Of a stretch of 64,000 bases of DNA, positions 18,801-27,457 are shown in pieces. The notes under the pieces are model-generated. The model did not search any database and was not told the origin of the DNA. It worked only from the letters and a program-made list of their open reading frames with translations. Source of the DNA: Paracrocinitomix sp040880585 (lineage in GTDB: Bacteria; Bacteroidota; Bacteroidia; Flavobacteriales_D; Crocinitomicaceae). Position 1 is the first letter of the stretch. Each line of letters opens with the position of its first letter. The position numbers and the translations under genes were made by a program. The DNA is taken from contig JBBDID010000009.1 of NCBI GenBank assembly GCA_040880585.1, positions 102,686 to 166,685 of the forward strand, given 5' to 3'.

Positions 18801-19782
18801 TCATGATACCGTTGAAGTTTGGGTAGATCAGGATATTCCTTATCCGCTGTTGAAAGATGAAATCAGTATTTGCCGGGGTGAAAGTGAACAAATCATAGCT
18901 GGCGGAGCTACTTCTTACCAGTGGAGCCCGGATTACCATATCAGCGCTACCAATGTTTATAACCCCTTTGTTTCACCTGATATAGATACTACTTATCATG
19001 TTTCTTTTACCAATGCTTGCGGAGTGTCTTACGACTCTGTGCATGTAAACGTTATTGTAGTAGAAGGGGAAGTGAACCCCGATACAACTATTTGTCCTGA
19101 GGGAGAAGCTGTGCTCAGTGCTTCAGGTGGTATACATTACAAATGGACACCCACCACTCACTTGACATCTCCCAATAGTGCAACTACTATAGCACGCCCC
19201 AACTTTAATACTACCTATCAGGTAATTATTACAGATGAGTTCGGTTGTAAAGATACCCAGGAAACCCATGTGTATCTATATCCAAGTCCATCAATTACCG
19301 TTTCACCTGCCATATACGGCGTTGTTGGAGACAGTATTCAAATTTCAGCGAATGGAGATGGGATGATCTCCTGGTCTCCGGTGTATAATATCAGTTGCAT
19401 TAATTGTAACGAACCCTTTGTTTGGCCACGGGAAGAATTTGTCTATACCGCAACTATTACAGATGTAAATGGGTGTCAAAATACGGCTGACGTCCCGATT
19501 TTCTTTGACCCGTTAATTTTTGTTCCAAACGCTTTCACCCCTAACGGTGATCAATTTAATAATACTTTCAAAGTGGAAGCCTTAAATATTATCGATTTTG
19601 AAATGCTTATTTTTAATCGTTGGGGAGAATTGGTTACTACCCTAAACTCTCCTGATCAAAGTTGGAATGGAACTTATCATGGCAACTTAGTTCAGGATGA
19701 CGTATACGTCTGGCAAATTCATTATACAGACATCAACGAAATTTCTCACGTCTTAAGGGGGCATGTTACGGTTCTGAAATAG
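15895..19782 (+). CDS. Large T9SS-secreted SBBP/PKD protein with type B sorting domain
   Basis: 1295 aa. Signal peptide (MQKIIVFIIAILALELSVFAQ); I use ATG 15895 rather than the TTG four codons earlier. Residues about 25-240 (DEIWMHPNRGQWHENIEYK) resemble DUF7948, usually found before SBBP repeats. About 250-730 is a series of SBBP-type beta-propeller strands (FSTFLGGSASETPHSL, WSSYLGGSGLESGNSV). Then a PKD domain (YFWDFGDGNTSTAFEPSHNY), five Ig-like repeats of about 85 aa each (ICPGTSVEL, ICAGDSTQL, ICRGESEQI, ICPEGEAVL and a degenerate fifth), and a C-terminal gliding-type domain (FVPNAFTPNGDQFNN, IFNRWGELV). It should be exported through the SprA translocon and kept on the surface or released. 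Ligand unknown. Confidence 0.92.
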   Translation: MQKIIVFIIAILALELSVFAQDEIWMHPNRGQWHENIEYKVKIPGGEMYLEKNGFTYDLNNLGDLYDKAHHHDGHEDGKKVEEENIKGHVVKTTFVNANPFPIFEELGTADFYENYLIGSDSTKWKSQIYPCSEVDYLELYDGIDLQFYESGANLKYDILIDPGTDPSLFRVSYAGQDKIELNEAGELVIHTSMGTITEGTPIAYQNINKIKRKIACTYVLKGNEMHFEFPEGYDPAYELIIDPDLSFSTFTGAASDNWGMTACPDKNKNLIAGGIVFGSSYPTTSGAYDTSFNTGEVDVVLTKFNSDGSNLIFSTFLGGSASETPHSLIVNNNNELYVLGATASLDFPTSANPYQASHVGGSSTVVNGISFVNGTDIFISKLSATGTTLLASTYYGGTSTDGISDASGTIAFNYGDQLRGEVMIDEQSNVYISSTTQSSNIPIQGGSQAALSGTQDAIVAKFNPNLSNLLWSSYLGGSGLESGNSVQLSSTGDIVVAGGTTSSNFPNTSGHLNPTFRGGTTDGFVVKYPAPTYNNPIATYVGTSDYDQAYFVQLDLDDYIYVYGQTRGDYTITSGTYNNPSSGQFIHKLSNNLNTTEWSSTFGAGSGNEELSPTAFLVSDCYEIYIAGWGGVTNSSNSSAINSSSLGMPVTSDAYQSSTNGSNFYLALFSKDMATLKYGTFMGSQTGSNDHVDGGTSRFDKGGGVYHAVCAACGGNTNGFPTTPGVYSQTNNSGNCNMAAFLFELSNIEATLSAASPTVCIPDPVDFINDSQNGDTYFWDFGDGNTSTAFEPSHNYQNPGDYTVMLVVSDATGCFLPDTAYIDVSIQLFQGQAGTMSDTICPGTSVELFATGGDSYSWGPAHLLDDPSNSNPIATIWEETTFIVDVQSICGSSQVEVTVFVFGANANASPDTAICAGDSTQLSVGGGVSYNWTPPESLSDANIGNPYASPALTTDYIVEIITPEGCIIHDTVEVWVDQDIPYPLLKDEISICRGESEQIIAGGATSYQWSPDYHISATNVYNPFVSPDIDTTYHVSFTNACGVSYDSVHVNVIVVEGEVNPDTTICPEGEAVLSASGGIHYKWTPTTHLTSPNSATTIARPNFNTTYQVIITDEFGCKDTQETHVYLYPSPSITVSPAIYGVVGDSIQISANGDGMISWSPVYNISCINCNEPFVWPREEFVYTATITDVNGCQNTADVPIFFDPLIFVPNAFTPNGDQFNNTFKVEALNIIDFEMLIFNRWGELVTTLNSPDQSWNGTYHGNLVQDDVYVWQIHYTDINEISHVLRGHVTVLK

Positions 19783-19801
19783 CTTGCCATTCATCTATCT
19801 C

Positions 19802-20332
19802 TTAAACAAAACGTTCATCCATCTCCATGGTATGTCCGCATTGATCACAAGTTCGTAATTTTTCTGAAGAATAAAACTCCTTAAATCTCGGCTGAAAATC
19901 CTTTTCAACATTTGACAACTCAAAATAGATCTCATGTAATAAATTATTACAATTATCGCAAAACCACATCAAACCGTCATTGTGCTCCGTTCCTTTTCTT
20001 ACACGTTCTATAACCAAACCAACAGAGTTTGCCGGCCTTACCGGATTATGTGGTGTTTTAGCCGGCAATAAAAACATTTCTCCTTCTTTGATCGGCACTT
20101 CTCTAGCTTTCCCTTCTTCCTGAATCGTCACTAAAATATCACCCTCTAATTGGTAAAACAACTCTTCTGTTTCATTGTAGTGATAGTCTTTTCGGGCATT
20201 AGGCCCCCCTACTATCATCACAATATAATCACCGGATGTTGTATACAGGTTTTTATTGGAGACGGGAGGTTTCAGTAGATCCCGGTTTTCATCTATCCAT
20301 TTTTTTAAATTGAAAGGAGGTGCAATTGCCAT
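19802..20332 (-). CDS. nbaC: 3-hydroxyanthranilate 3,4-dioxygenase
   Basis: A 176-aa cupin Fe(II) enzyme that opens 3-hydroxyanthranilate on the kynurenine route to quinolinate/NAD or further catabolism. Iron ligands lie in DYHYNETEELFYQLEGD (His, Glu) and AKTPHNPVRP (His). The bacterial-type rubredoxin-like second metal site is present as CDNC and CDQCGH near the C-terminus. Length is typical. It ends 20 bp from the convergent T9SS gene; other kynurenine genes are not in this window. Confidence 0.96.
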   Translation of the reverse strand: MAIAPPFNLKKWIDENRDLLKPPVSNKNLYTTSGDYIVMIVGGPNARKDYHYNETEELFYQLEGDILVTIQEEGKAREVPIKEGEMFLLPAKTPHNPVRPANSVGLVIERVRKGTEHNDGLMWFCDNCNNLLHEIYFELSNVEKDFQPRFKEFYSSEKLRTCDQCGHTMEMDERFV

Positions 20333-20387
20333 AACTATGTTTTTTTTGAGTTAAGATAATAAAAACTTCTTTTTGATCAGATGTTAT

Positions 20388-20395
20388 TACTTTTG
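20388..20395 (+). promoter_or_regulatory. Candidate -7 box of the SDR gene
   Basis: TACTTTTG, an exact TAnnTTTG, 16 bp before ATG 20412; no clear -33 element at 20 bp. Confidence 0.5.
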
Positions 20396-20411
20396 AACAA
20401 ATAATAATCGT

Positions 20412-21197
20412 ATGAATTTAGATTTAAGTGGAAAAACAGCAATTGTTTGTGGAAGTACCCAAGGTATTGGTTTGGCAACGGCAAAAGAGCTAAGTCAATT
20501 GGGTGCAACAATCGTTCTTGTTGCCAGAAATGAAGAAAAACTGAAACAAGCAAAAAAAGAATTATCCACCCGGGACAATCAGCAACATGCTTATGTGGTG
20601 GCAGATTTTTCTCATCCGGATGAACTAAAAACGAAAATCAATTCCTTTCTGAAGGATAAAGCGGTTCACATATTGGTTAATAATACAGGAGGTCCTCCGG
20701 GTGGTGCTGCAAATGAAGCAGATATTGAAGCGTTCAGAATAGCATTTAATATGCACCTCATCTGTAATCACATTTTAGTACAGGCGGTTCAGGACAAAAT
20801 GAAAACCGCCGGTTACGGGCGAATTATTAATGTCATCTCAACTTCTGTGAAGCAGCCTTTACCTAATTTGGGGGTATCAAATACCATCAGAGGTGCAGTG
20901 GCTAACTGGAGCAAAACTTTAGCTAACGAGTTAGGGCAATTTAATATTACGGTGAATAATGTACTTCCCGGGGCAACAAATACGGCAAGGTTAGACGGTA
21001 TTGTGGCCAATAAATCTGCGAAAACCGGGAAATCTAAAGAAGAAGTGCGAAAAGAAATGGGCGAAGCATCTCCTATGAAACGGGTTGCAGAACCTGAGGA
21101 GGTTGCGAATGCGATCGCTTTTTTGGCCTCTCCCGCAGCCAGCTATATTAATGGCATCAACATTCCGGTAGATGGTGGCCGAACCAAGTGCCTTTAA
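20412..21197 (+). CDS. Short-chain dehydrogenase/reductase
   Basis: 261-aa classical SDR. Cofactor motif STQGIGLA (TGxxxGxG type, here GSTQGIG), NNTGG in place of the common NNAG, and a catalytic region VISTSVKQPLPNLGVSNTIRGAV. In that region the canonical YxxxK Tyr/Lys is not evident (Ser and Arg lie near: NTIRGA), as in the subgroup of SDRs often labelled FabG-like 3-oxoacyl reductase homologues. The C-terminus has GINIPVDGGRT. The substrate is unknown and the missing YxxxK makes the reaction uncertain. Its stop codon overlaps that of the convergent gene in a shared TTAA. Confidence 0.85.
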   Translation: MNLDLSGKTAIVCGSTQGIGLATAKELSQLGATIVLVARNEEKLKQAKKELSTRDNQQHAYVVADFSHPDELKTKINSFLKDKAVHILVNNTGGPPGGAANEADIEAFRIAFNMHLICNHILVQAVQDKMKTAGYGRIINVISTSVKQPLPNLGVSNTIRGAVANWSKTLANELGQFNITVNNVLPGATNTARLDGIVANKSAKTGKSKEEVRKEMGEASPMKRVAEPEEVANAIAFLASPAASYINGINIPVDGGRTKCL

Positions 21198-23833
21198 TGG
21201 TGAATTCTTGCGGCATAAGCCATATTGTGAATTTGCTTTCGGATGCCGTATTGATAAATTCGATTGTTTACTTTAGGGTGAACCCGATTGGAAAGAAAAA
21301 TGTAGATCAGATCTTCTTCCGGATCTACCCAAAAACAAGTACCCGTAAACCCTGTGTGACCATAAGTTGCGAGCGAACAGGAATCTGCCATTCCGTAACC
21401 ACTCGTTGAAATTGTTCTTTTGTTAAATCCTAGCCCTCTATGGGAGTCTTCAGCAACCGAGGTGAATTTAGTGACCGTCTCAGCCTTGAGGTATCGTTGA
21501 TGATCATACACCCCTTTGTTTAAAAGCATCTGACATAACTTAACCATGTCATTGGTAGTAGAGAACAAACCTGCGTTACCTCCAACGCCTCCCATTAATG
21601 CTGCATTTGGATCATGTACATGACCCTGCAACAACTGCATCCTCCAAAAAGTTTCATCTTCAGTAGGGACAATACTATTTTTAGCAAATCTTTCCAGAGG
21701 CTTAAACCCGGTTCTATCCATTCCCAGTGGTTTATAAAAGGTGCGATATAGATATTCTACGTAAAGATTTTTTTCTTTTAGTTTTTTTAGGGATTCCGTA
21801 AATCCAAAATCCCGGGGGTTGTTTTGGATAATTCCTTTAAATAGATAATACAGCGTATTCATATTTACGTCACTGTATTTGTACGGTTTACTTTGATCCA
21901 GCCAAATTTGATTGAGTTTTAACCACATGGAATCTCCCTGTTCACGATCCATATAAAATTGATCGGCAACTTCAATACAGAAATTATCATCCGAAGCATC
22001 ACAAAAATAGCGGTCAAATCGACCAATATCTGCCGAGGTATAATCCAGATATCGGATAAGCGGAAAACCTGCCGGCAAGCCGCTTTTGTGAATAAACAGC
22101 TCATGAAAAGTAATGTTTCTGATAGTACTGGGATAAGGTAGATATTTTTTTAGTGAGTCAGGTAAATACATATACAAGCTGTCCTTTAAATCATATCTGC
22201 CCATTTCCCAGAGCTTCATCCCTATCAGGGTAGTAGATAATACTTTGGTTAGTGACGCCAAATCATAAATAGACGCTTTTGTAACTACTTTTTGCCGTTG
22301 GTAAGAATGGTGTCCAAATTGTTTATCATAAATGATGCAGCCGTTTTTTGCCAGTAGCACCTGACATCCGGGAAAAGCTCTTCCGTTCATAGCACTTCTG
22401 ATCGCCCAATTGATTCGGTTGAGGGTATCCTGATCATAGCCCACAAATTCGGGCATGGTTCTGGCCACAAGAGATTTTTGATGAGTAATTCCTTCTATCA
22501 CTGAGTCTTTACTAACAAAATCCCCATCCAGATCAAGGCGCTCAGAAAGTTGCTGTACAAAAATTTCAGCGGTGTTTAGAGCAGGTTTAGGAACAAATAA
22601 TAAATCCGGGCAGTCTTGTAGGGGCGGATATTGAGCGGGATCAGAAAAGCACACCAGGGTATTTTTTCCTTTCTCCAACTTATTTAAAAATTCCAGCAGC
22701 TCTTTTGAAACTGAGTCGCTCAAAATCAATACTTTGTTTCCTTTTTGATCGGTCAATGAGCGGATTTTTTCTTTCTCCAGCACAATTTTCTGACTGTAAA
22801 CCCCCACTTCTTTCCTAACCTCTGAATTGATTCGCAAGGATTGATCCGCATATATGGTAAATCTTTTTCTCAGGGGCAACATTTTACTCTCATCAGACAG
22901 CAGTGCGACGCTGTTGTGCAGAAGTTGTAAGCGTACATATTGCAAACCGGCTTTCAAATGACTTTTTTTTCGAGGCTTTAAGGCAGCCTTACTATTCAAA
23001 ATCCGTCGTGTACTTTCGTCCATTTCAGCGGTACTTCCCTTCCAACTTGAGAAATGATCTCCCGACCCGATATCTTTAAATATCAAATCAGCTCCTCCTC
23101 GCATTAAGTCGTTTACTTTGGTGGGTTTAGTGGTCACCAAAAACATGCCGAAATAATTGTAAGCATTCCTGTAATTTGCTAATTTCACGGTGTCAAATCG
23201 TTCAATATTCAGTCGGATATTCTGATCGGATTTTTGTAACTGAAGTAGAAAATCTGTTAATTGTTTATCTGCTTTTTTATCCTCAAAATGGGCGATTACA
23301 GGGTGAATTTGTTGTTTTGATCGCATGGAGTCTACCCATGCCTGAGTGGTTTCATTTAATTCAAACTGAGGCCCCAGATCTAACAAATTTATGCCCGCCT
23401 TAGAAAAAATCATTGTTAACTCTTCAGATCTATTTTTTTTGTTTGCCCGCCAGTAAGGATATTCGGGCAAATCGAGCAGTTCAAAAAAATCACAATAGAT
23501 AAATGGCTGTATTATATCGAGCGTATCCAGCCGATCTTTAACAAGTTGAATACTATCAGGGTTCCAGTTTAAAAAATGTAATCCCCCCGGTTGATTTTCA
23601 ATAATCCAGGCCGATAAAGAGTCTGACTTTACTTGATAGTTTTTCGGGATTTGAATAATAAGATGCTGGTAATAACGGTCTTTTTCTGAAAGTTGACCAA
23701 AAAGTGAATCGATCCAGACGTCTTCAATGGAAGGTGATTCTGAATTTATTATTTTCTCCTGCTTTCCCACACAATTATAAATGAGAAAGAGAATAACAGT
23801 GCAAACAATAAGTGATAAGTAGCTCCGAAACAT
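21194..23833 (-). CDS. Degenerate GH3 / class C beta-lactamase-like serine hydrolase fusion
   Basis: 879 aa. The N-terminal hydrophobic segment ends in NCVG, a likely lipoprotein lipobox (Cys21). Residues about 35-285 follow the outline of a GH3 N-acetylglucosaminidase domain (ENQPGGLHFL, GINLLDLGPQF, GGADLIF), but the KHFPGHGD block and the nucleophile-bearing TDAL block are absent. About 290-435 resembles the GH3 C-terminal domain (LLHNSVALLSDESKMLPL). About 460-879 is a serine hydrolase: SxxK as SLTK (Ser527-Lys530), Tyr motif YSDVN (from 653), and a C-terminal GHTGFTG. Intact GH3/serine-hydrolase fusions are known in Bacteroidota and are thought to act in murein recycling; here only the serine hydrolase seems catalytic. 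Confidence 0.85.
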   Translation of the reverse strand: MFRSYLSLIVCTVILFLIYNCVGKQEKIINSESPSIEDVWIDSLFGQLSEKDRYYQHLIIQIPKNYQVKSDSLSAWIIENQPGGLHFLNWNPDSIQLVKDRLDTLDIIQPFIYCDFFELLDLPEYPYWRANKKNRSEELTMIFSKAGINLLDLGPQFELNETTQAWVDSMRSKQQIHPVIAHFEDKKADKQLTDFLLQLQKSDQNIRLNIERFDTVKLANYRNAYNYFGMFLVTTKPTKVNDLMRGGADLIFKDIGSGDHFSSWKGSTAEMDESTRRILNSKAALKPRKKSHLKAGLQYVRLQLLHNSVALLSDESKMLPLRKRFTIYADQSLRINSEVRKEVGVYSQKIVLEKEKIRSLTDQKGNKVLILSDSVSKELLEFLNKLEKGKNTLVCFSDPAQYPPLQDCPDLLFVPKPALNTAEIFVQQLSERLDLDGDFVSKDSVIEGITHQKSLVARTMPEFVGYDQDTLNRINWAIRSAMNGRAFPGCQVLLAKNGCIIYDKQFGHHSYQRQKVVTKASIYDLASLTKVLSTTLIGMKLWEMGRYDLKDSLYMYLPDSLKKYLPYPSTIRNITFHELFIHKSGLPAGFPLIRYLDYTSADIGRFDRYFCDASDDNFCIEVADQFYMDREQGDSMWLKLNQIWLDQSKPYKYSDVNMNTLYYLFKGIIQNNPRDFGFTESLKKLKEKNLYVEYLYRTFYKPLGMDRTGFKPLERFAKNSIVPTEDETFWRMQLLQGHVHDPNAALMGGVGGNAGLFSTTNDMVKLCQMLLNKGVYDHQRYLKAETVTKFTSVAEDSHRGLGFNKRTISTSGYGMADSCSLATYGHTGFTGTCFWVDPEEDLIYIFLSNRVHPKVNNRIYQYGIRKQIHNMAYAARIHH

Positions 23834-23864
23834 CCGGTTAACAATTTGAGCAAATGTACTTACT

Positions 23865-26282
23865 TTACCTCAAAACAGTTATCGTTCCTTCATATTGATG
23901 TGGAATTTCTTCCCGATCTACTACTTTTGCTTTATAGACGAACACTTCATCCTGCACTCTAAAATCTCTGTACGTTCCATTCCATTGGAAGTAAGGGTCA
24001 GTTGTTTGATAGATCAATTCACCCCAGCGATTAAAAATCTGAAATTCAAATTCAATTGCTCCGATCACAGAAACGCCATAGGTATTATTGAATCGATCGC
24101 CATCCGGTGTGAAGGCATTAGGTGCATAGAAATAAAACTCCGGTTTAATATAAATTTGTTTTACGGTCGTGTCCGTACAACCTATTTCATTATAAGCGAT
24201 TAAAGTAACATCATAATATCCCCAAGGGTTATAGGTGGTGTTAGGAGAATTTTCCGTAGAGTTGTCTCCATTTCCAAAATCCCAATACCAATTTACACCT
24301 CCATCTGATAAGTTTTGAAAGGAAACAAGTAAATCTTCCATAGGTTCATTTGACAAGACCTGAAAATTAGCATGCGGCCTTACTACTTCAACAACGGTAG
24401 ATGCTTGTATATCGTAAGTATGGCAATCATCTTCAACCGATACTGTATAAGTGGTGGTGCTATTTGGACTCACTGTAATTTGATCGGTAGTTTCTCCCGA
24501 ATGCATCCAGTAGTAAGTATAATTTCCCAATCCTTCTGTTGCGTGTACCCAAACATTGGCTGTATCACCCGGGCAGATCAATTGATCCGGACTCATTTCC
24601 AATTCCAGTACAGAAGCTTCAACAGTCACTATGATTTGATTTGATATTTGAGCACCACATCCATCTGAGACAACAACTGTGTAGGTAGTTGTAACCATTG
24701 GAGAAATATCTAAAGAAAATCCGGATCCCAAATAAGTTGTTCCATTATACCAGGTGTATGTATATGCTCCTTCTCCACCGGTTGCTTCAGCAAACAAAGT
24801 TTGAGGTGTATTGGGGCAAAGTACGGATGTATCCGGAGAAGTAGCCACCAGTAAAGGTGGGTACACCGGGACGGTAACTGTTCCAGAAGCATTTACAGGC
24901 GTGCCAATACAACCATCATTTACTGTTACATCATAGGTCGTTGTTGTTCCGGGATTTACTATTATTGTATTGTCTGTACCACCAGTATTCCAGGAGTAGC
25001 TATAATCCGGTAGTCCACCGGTTACTTCTGCGTTTAGAGTAATCTGATCTCCTGCACAGTGCACGTCTATATCATCCACAGTCACTTGTAAAGGTGCAAC
25101 ATCTACAATTGTAAAATTCAGTGTGATAAAATTGTTATTTCCACATGGGTCAGGTTGATTTAATTCAATAATGATCGATTCATTTCCCTCTGCAAGCGCA
25201 TCTGCAAATACTTCAAAGTCAAAAGTAACTTGAGTTTGTCCCGGAGCAAAATCTACCTGAGGTGGCAGGTTTTCATAATCTACTCCTTCTGTTGCAGTAC
25301 CGGATACGGTAATAGGAATAGAGAGGGCATCTGCCGCATTATTTGGGTTTCTACTCACGGTTACTGTTGCTCGCTCACACCCTTCTCCCAACATAGTATT
25401 ATCACCAAAATGATCTTCATTTAAATCGGCTGTCATTTCAATAGGGGCAAAACTTTGGAGACTATTTGCTTCCAGAAATATTCCGGAATCATAAGCTCCA
25501 TCACCAGCATCTGCCAAAGCTATTATCAAATGGTACGTTTCACCACATTGCACTTCGGCAACTGCTTCCATCACTGTAGTGAAACCATCATACTGAATAT
25601 AATAATCACTCCCGTTATGGGGTGCTGTATTCCCTGTACCGTTGTTGATGTAATACGGACAATTTTGACAGGGTCCGGCATTTGCTGACCCATTGTTAAC
25701 GTTATTGATAGAAACAGGTCCCCCACCGCCGGGGATAGTTGCCATATTGTGAGTTCCTCCAAATCCAGGACCGGAGATATAAAAAGCAAAAACATCATTA
25801 AATGTTGACCCTACATATTCAGGGTATTCTTCTGATCCAAAAACATATCTAAAACGAACGGTATCAGATTGTGGCACAAAGTCAAATTCGAGTACCGCTG
25901 CATTATAAGTATCCGTCCCTGCCAAGGTTGTAAGTGATCCGTAACCTGCTGCGCCGTTATCAAGTCCGGCGCTGGCTGTATTGTTTGGTCCATGAGGTCC
26001 CTGTCCTCCACCAAATATCCCGCCTGAATTAAGTACCGTTCCTGTAGTCAGAACAATTCCACTATTCAGCCCTAAATTTGTAGCAGAGCCATCAAAAGAC
26101 CCGATTGCCTCTGCGTGTCCGGTATAAACAATATTTGAAGCCGCCACCCCATTTCCTACCAGTACATTATCAACCAATTGAGCCGGGGTTTGCGCAGTAG
26201 AAGTCGTCAATTGAGCATGTACTGAAGCTGAAATAAACAGCAACAGCAAGACGTTCAATGTGTAGACTAATTTTTTATTCAC
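23865..26282 (-). CDS. Choice-of-anchor L protein with T9SS type B sorting domain
   Basis: 805 aa. Signal peptide (MNKKLVYTLNVLLLLFISASVHAQ). Residues about 25-270 form a choice-of-anchor L domain: QLVDNVLVGNGVAASNI, LNSGIVLTTGTV, VRFRYVFGSEEYPEYVG, FNDVFAFYISGPG. Then a Calx-beta-like stretch (GTATEGVDYENLPPQVDFAPGQ), three SprB-type/Ig-like repeats, a PKD domain (NWYWDFGNGDNSTENSPNTTY) and the gliding-type C-terminal domain (YAPNAFTPDGDRFNNTY, IFNRWGELIYQT). It should be secreted by T9SS and displayed at the surface; an adhesin-like role is an inference. Confidence 0.93.
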   Translation of the reverse strand: MNKKLVYTLNVLLLLFISASVHAQLTTSTAQTPAQLVDNVLVGNGVAASNIVYTGHAEAIGSFDGSATNLGLNSGIVLTTGTVLNSGGIFGGGQGPHGPNNTASAGLDNGAAGYGSLTTLAGTDTYNAAVLEFDFVPQSDTVRFRYVFGSEEYPEYVGSTFNDVFAFYISGPGFGGTHNMATIPGGGGPVSINNVNNGSANAGPCQNCPYYINNGTGNTAPHNGSDYYIQYDGFTTVMEAVAEVQCGETYHLIIALADAGDGAYDSGIFLEANSLQSFAPIEMTADLNEDHFGDNTMLGEGCERATVTVSRNPNNAADALSIPITVSGTATEGVDYENLPPQVDFAPGQTQVTFDFEVFADALAEGNESIIIELNQPDPCGNNNFITLNFTIVDVAPLQVTVDDIDVHCAGDQITLNAEVTGGLPDYSYSWNTGGTDNTIIVNPGTTTTYDVTVNDGCIGTPVNASGTVTVPVYPPLLVATSPDTSVLCPNTPQTLFAEATGGEGAYTYTWYNGTTYLGSGFSLDISPMVTTTYTVVVSDGCGAQISNQIIVTVEASVLELEMSPDQLICPGDTANVWVHATEGLGNYTYYWMHSGETTDQITVSPNSTTTYTVSVEDDCHTYDIQASTVVEVVRPHANFQVLSNEPMEDLLVSFQNLSDGGVNWYWDFGNGDNSTENSPNTTYNPWGYYDVTLIAYNEIGCTDTTVKQIYIKPEFYFYAPNAFTPDGDRFNNTYGVSVIGAIEFEFQIFNRWGELIYQTTDPYFQWNGTYRDFRVQDEVFVYKAKVVDREEIPHQYEGTITVLR

Positions 26283-26507
26283 AACAGGTTTTGTTTTATT
26301 TGGACAATTCCAACCTTAAAGATACATAATAACTTCGTATCACTACTGTAAACGAAGAAATAGGCTTTAAAGTTGCCCATCATCAAAATATATACAAAAA
26401 GCGAGCCAAAAACAAGTTTTTATAATCAAATAAAAAAGCAAAACGGTTAAATCGCAGCTTCAAAATCAGCATTATTACATTAGAAGCTGTAAATTCGCTA
26501 TTACAAA

Positions 26508-27356
26508 GTGGAAATCTCCAAAAAAATAAAACAGTTAATCACCAACAGCCGTGAAAAGCACAAGCTTAGCTTTACGGATGATACTACCTATAGAGTAAAA
26601 TGGAGTTTACGTCTATCCTCCTTTAACCTTTACACCCTCATTGCCCTTTACACACTAATCATTTTTATCGGACTTTTTTTTCTGATCAAATATACCAGCG
26701 TAAGAAACTTATTTGTCGACGCCCCGCCCACTGCATCTGTATTTCAGATCAATCAAAACACAAAATTGATCGATTCGCTTTCACAACAAATTCAATCTCG
26801 TCAAAAATATTTAGATGATTTGAAGATGATTCTTTCCAAACAATCCTTTAGTGATAGTTTAAGTGAAGGAGTGAACGATTCGCTGTATTCAAATTATCAG
26901 GCCAACTTCATCAAGTCAAGAGACGACTCAACGCTTCGTCATAAAATTGAAAGCATGAGTCATCTGCCTGAAGATATTACTTATGATTTTTTCTCAGCCC
27001 CTGTTAAAGGGAAGGTTTCCCGTTCTTTTAATCCCGCTAAAAACCATTTGGGAGTAGATATTGTTACCCAAAAAGACGCTCCGGTTAAAAGTTGTCTGGA
27101 GGGCACGGTTATTTTTTCAGGTTGGACACCCAATGAAGGAGAAATCGTTATCCTTCAGCACAACAATGATCTTATCTCCATTTATAAACATTGTCAGTCT
27201 GTACTAAAAAAAGTTGGGGACAAGGTGCAAACTGCTGACCCGATTGCTGTAGTAGGCAATAGTGGTGAGCATACTTCGGGCCCTCATCTTCATTTTGAAA
27301 TCTGGAAAAGTGGTCGTGTCGTTGATCCTCAGAAATTGATCAGTTTTGAAAATTAA
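26508..27356 (+). CDS. M23-family peptidoglycan endopeptidase
   Basis: 282 aa. Starts at GTG 26508 (MEISKKIKQLITNSREKHKLSF), the N-terminus usual for this family. One TM (about residues 40-62), a short coiled-coil stretch (about 80-150), then a LytM/M23 domain with zinc motifs HLGVD (HxxxD), and HLHFE near the C-terminus, plus GNSGEHTSGP. Membrane-anchored, facing the periplasm; either a DD-endopeptidase or an activator of murein hydrolysis. The zinc residues look complete, so it is probably catalytic. Confidence 0.93.
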   Translation: MEISKKIKQLITNSREKHKLSFTDDTTYRVKWSLRLSSFNLYTLIALYTLIIFIGLFFLIKYTSVRNLFVDAPPTASVFQINQNTKLIDSLSQQIQSRQKYLDDLKMILSKQSFSDSLSEGVNDSLYSNYQANFIKSRDDSTLRHKIESMSHLPEDITYDFFSAPVKGKVSRSFNPAKNHLGVDIVTQKDAPVKSCLEGTVIFSGWTPNEGEIVILQHNNDLISIYKHCQSVLKKVGDKVQTADPIAVVGNSGEHTSGPHLHFEIWKSGRVVDPQKLISFEN

Positions 27357-27423
27357 TTTTAAAATCGATTCATTTTTTTGACACAATTCTTTATCAAAAC
27401 CCCTCATTTCCGTTTCGATTGTG

Positions 27424-27431
27424 TACTTTTG
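27424..27431 (+). promoter_or_regulatory. Candidate -7 box of the MMPL exporter gene
   Basis: TACTTTTG, an exact TAnnTTTG, 26 bp upstream of ATG 27458. Confidence 0.45.
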
Positions 27432-27457
27432 AAATCTTAAATTTCTTTTAATTATCA

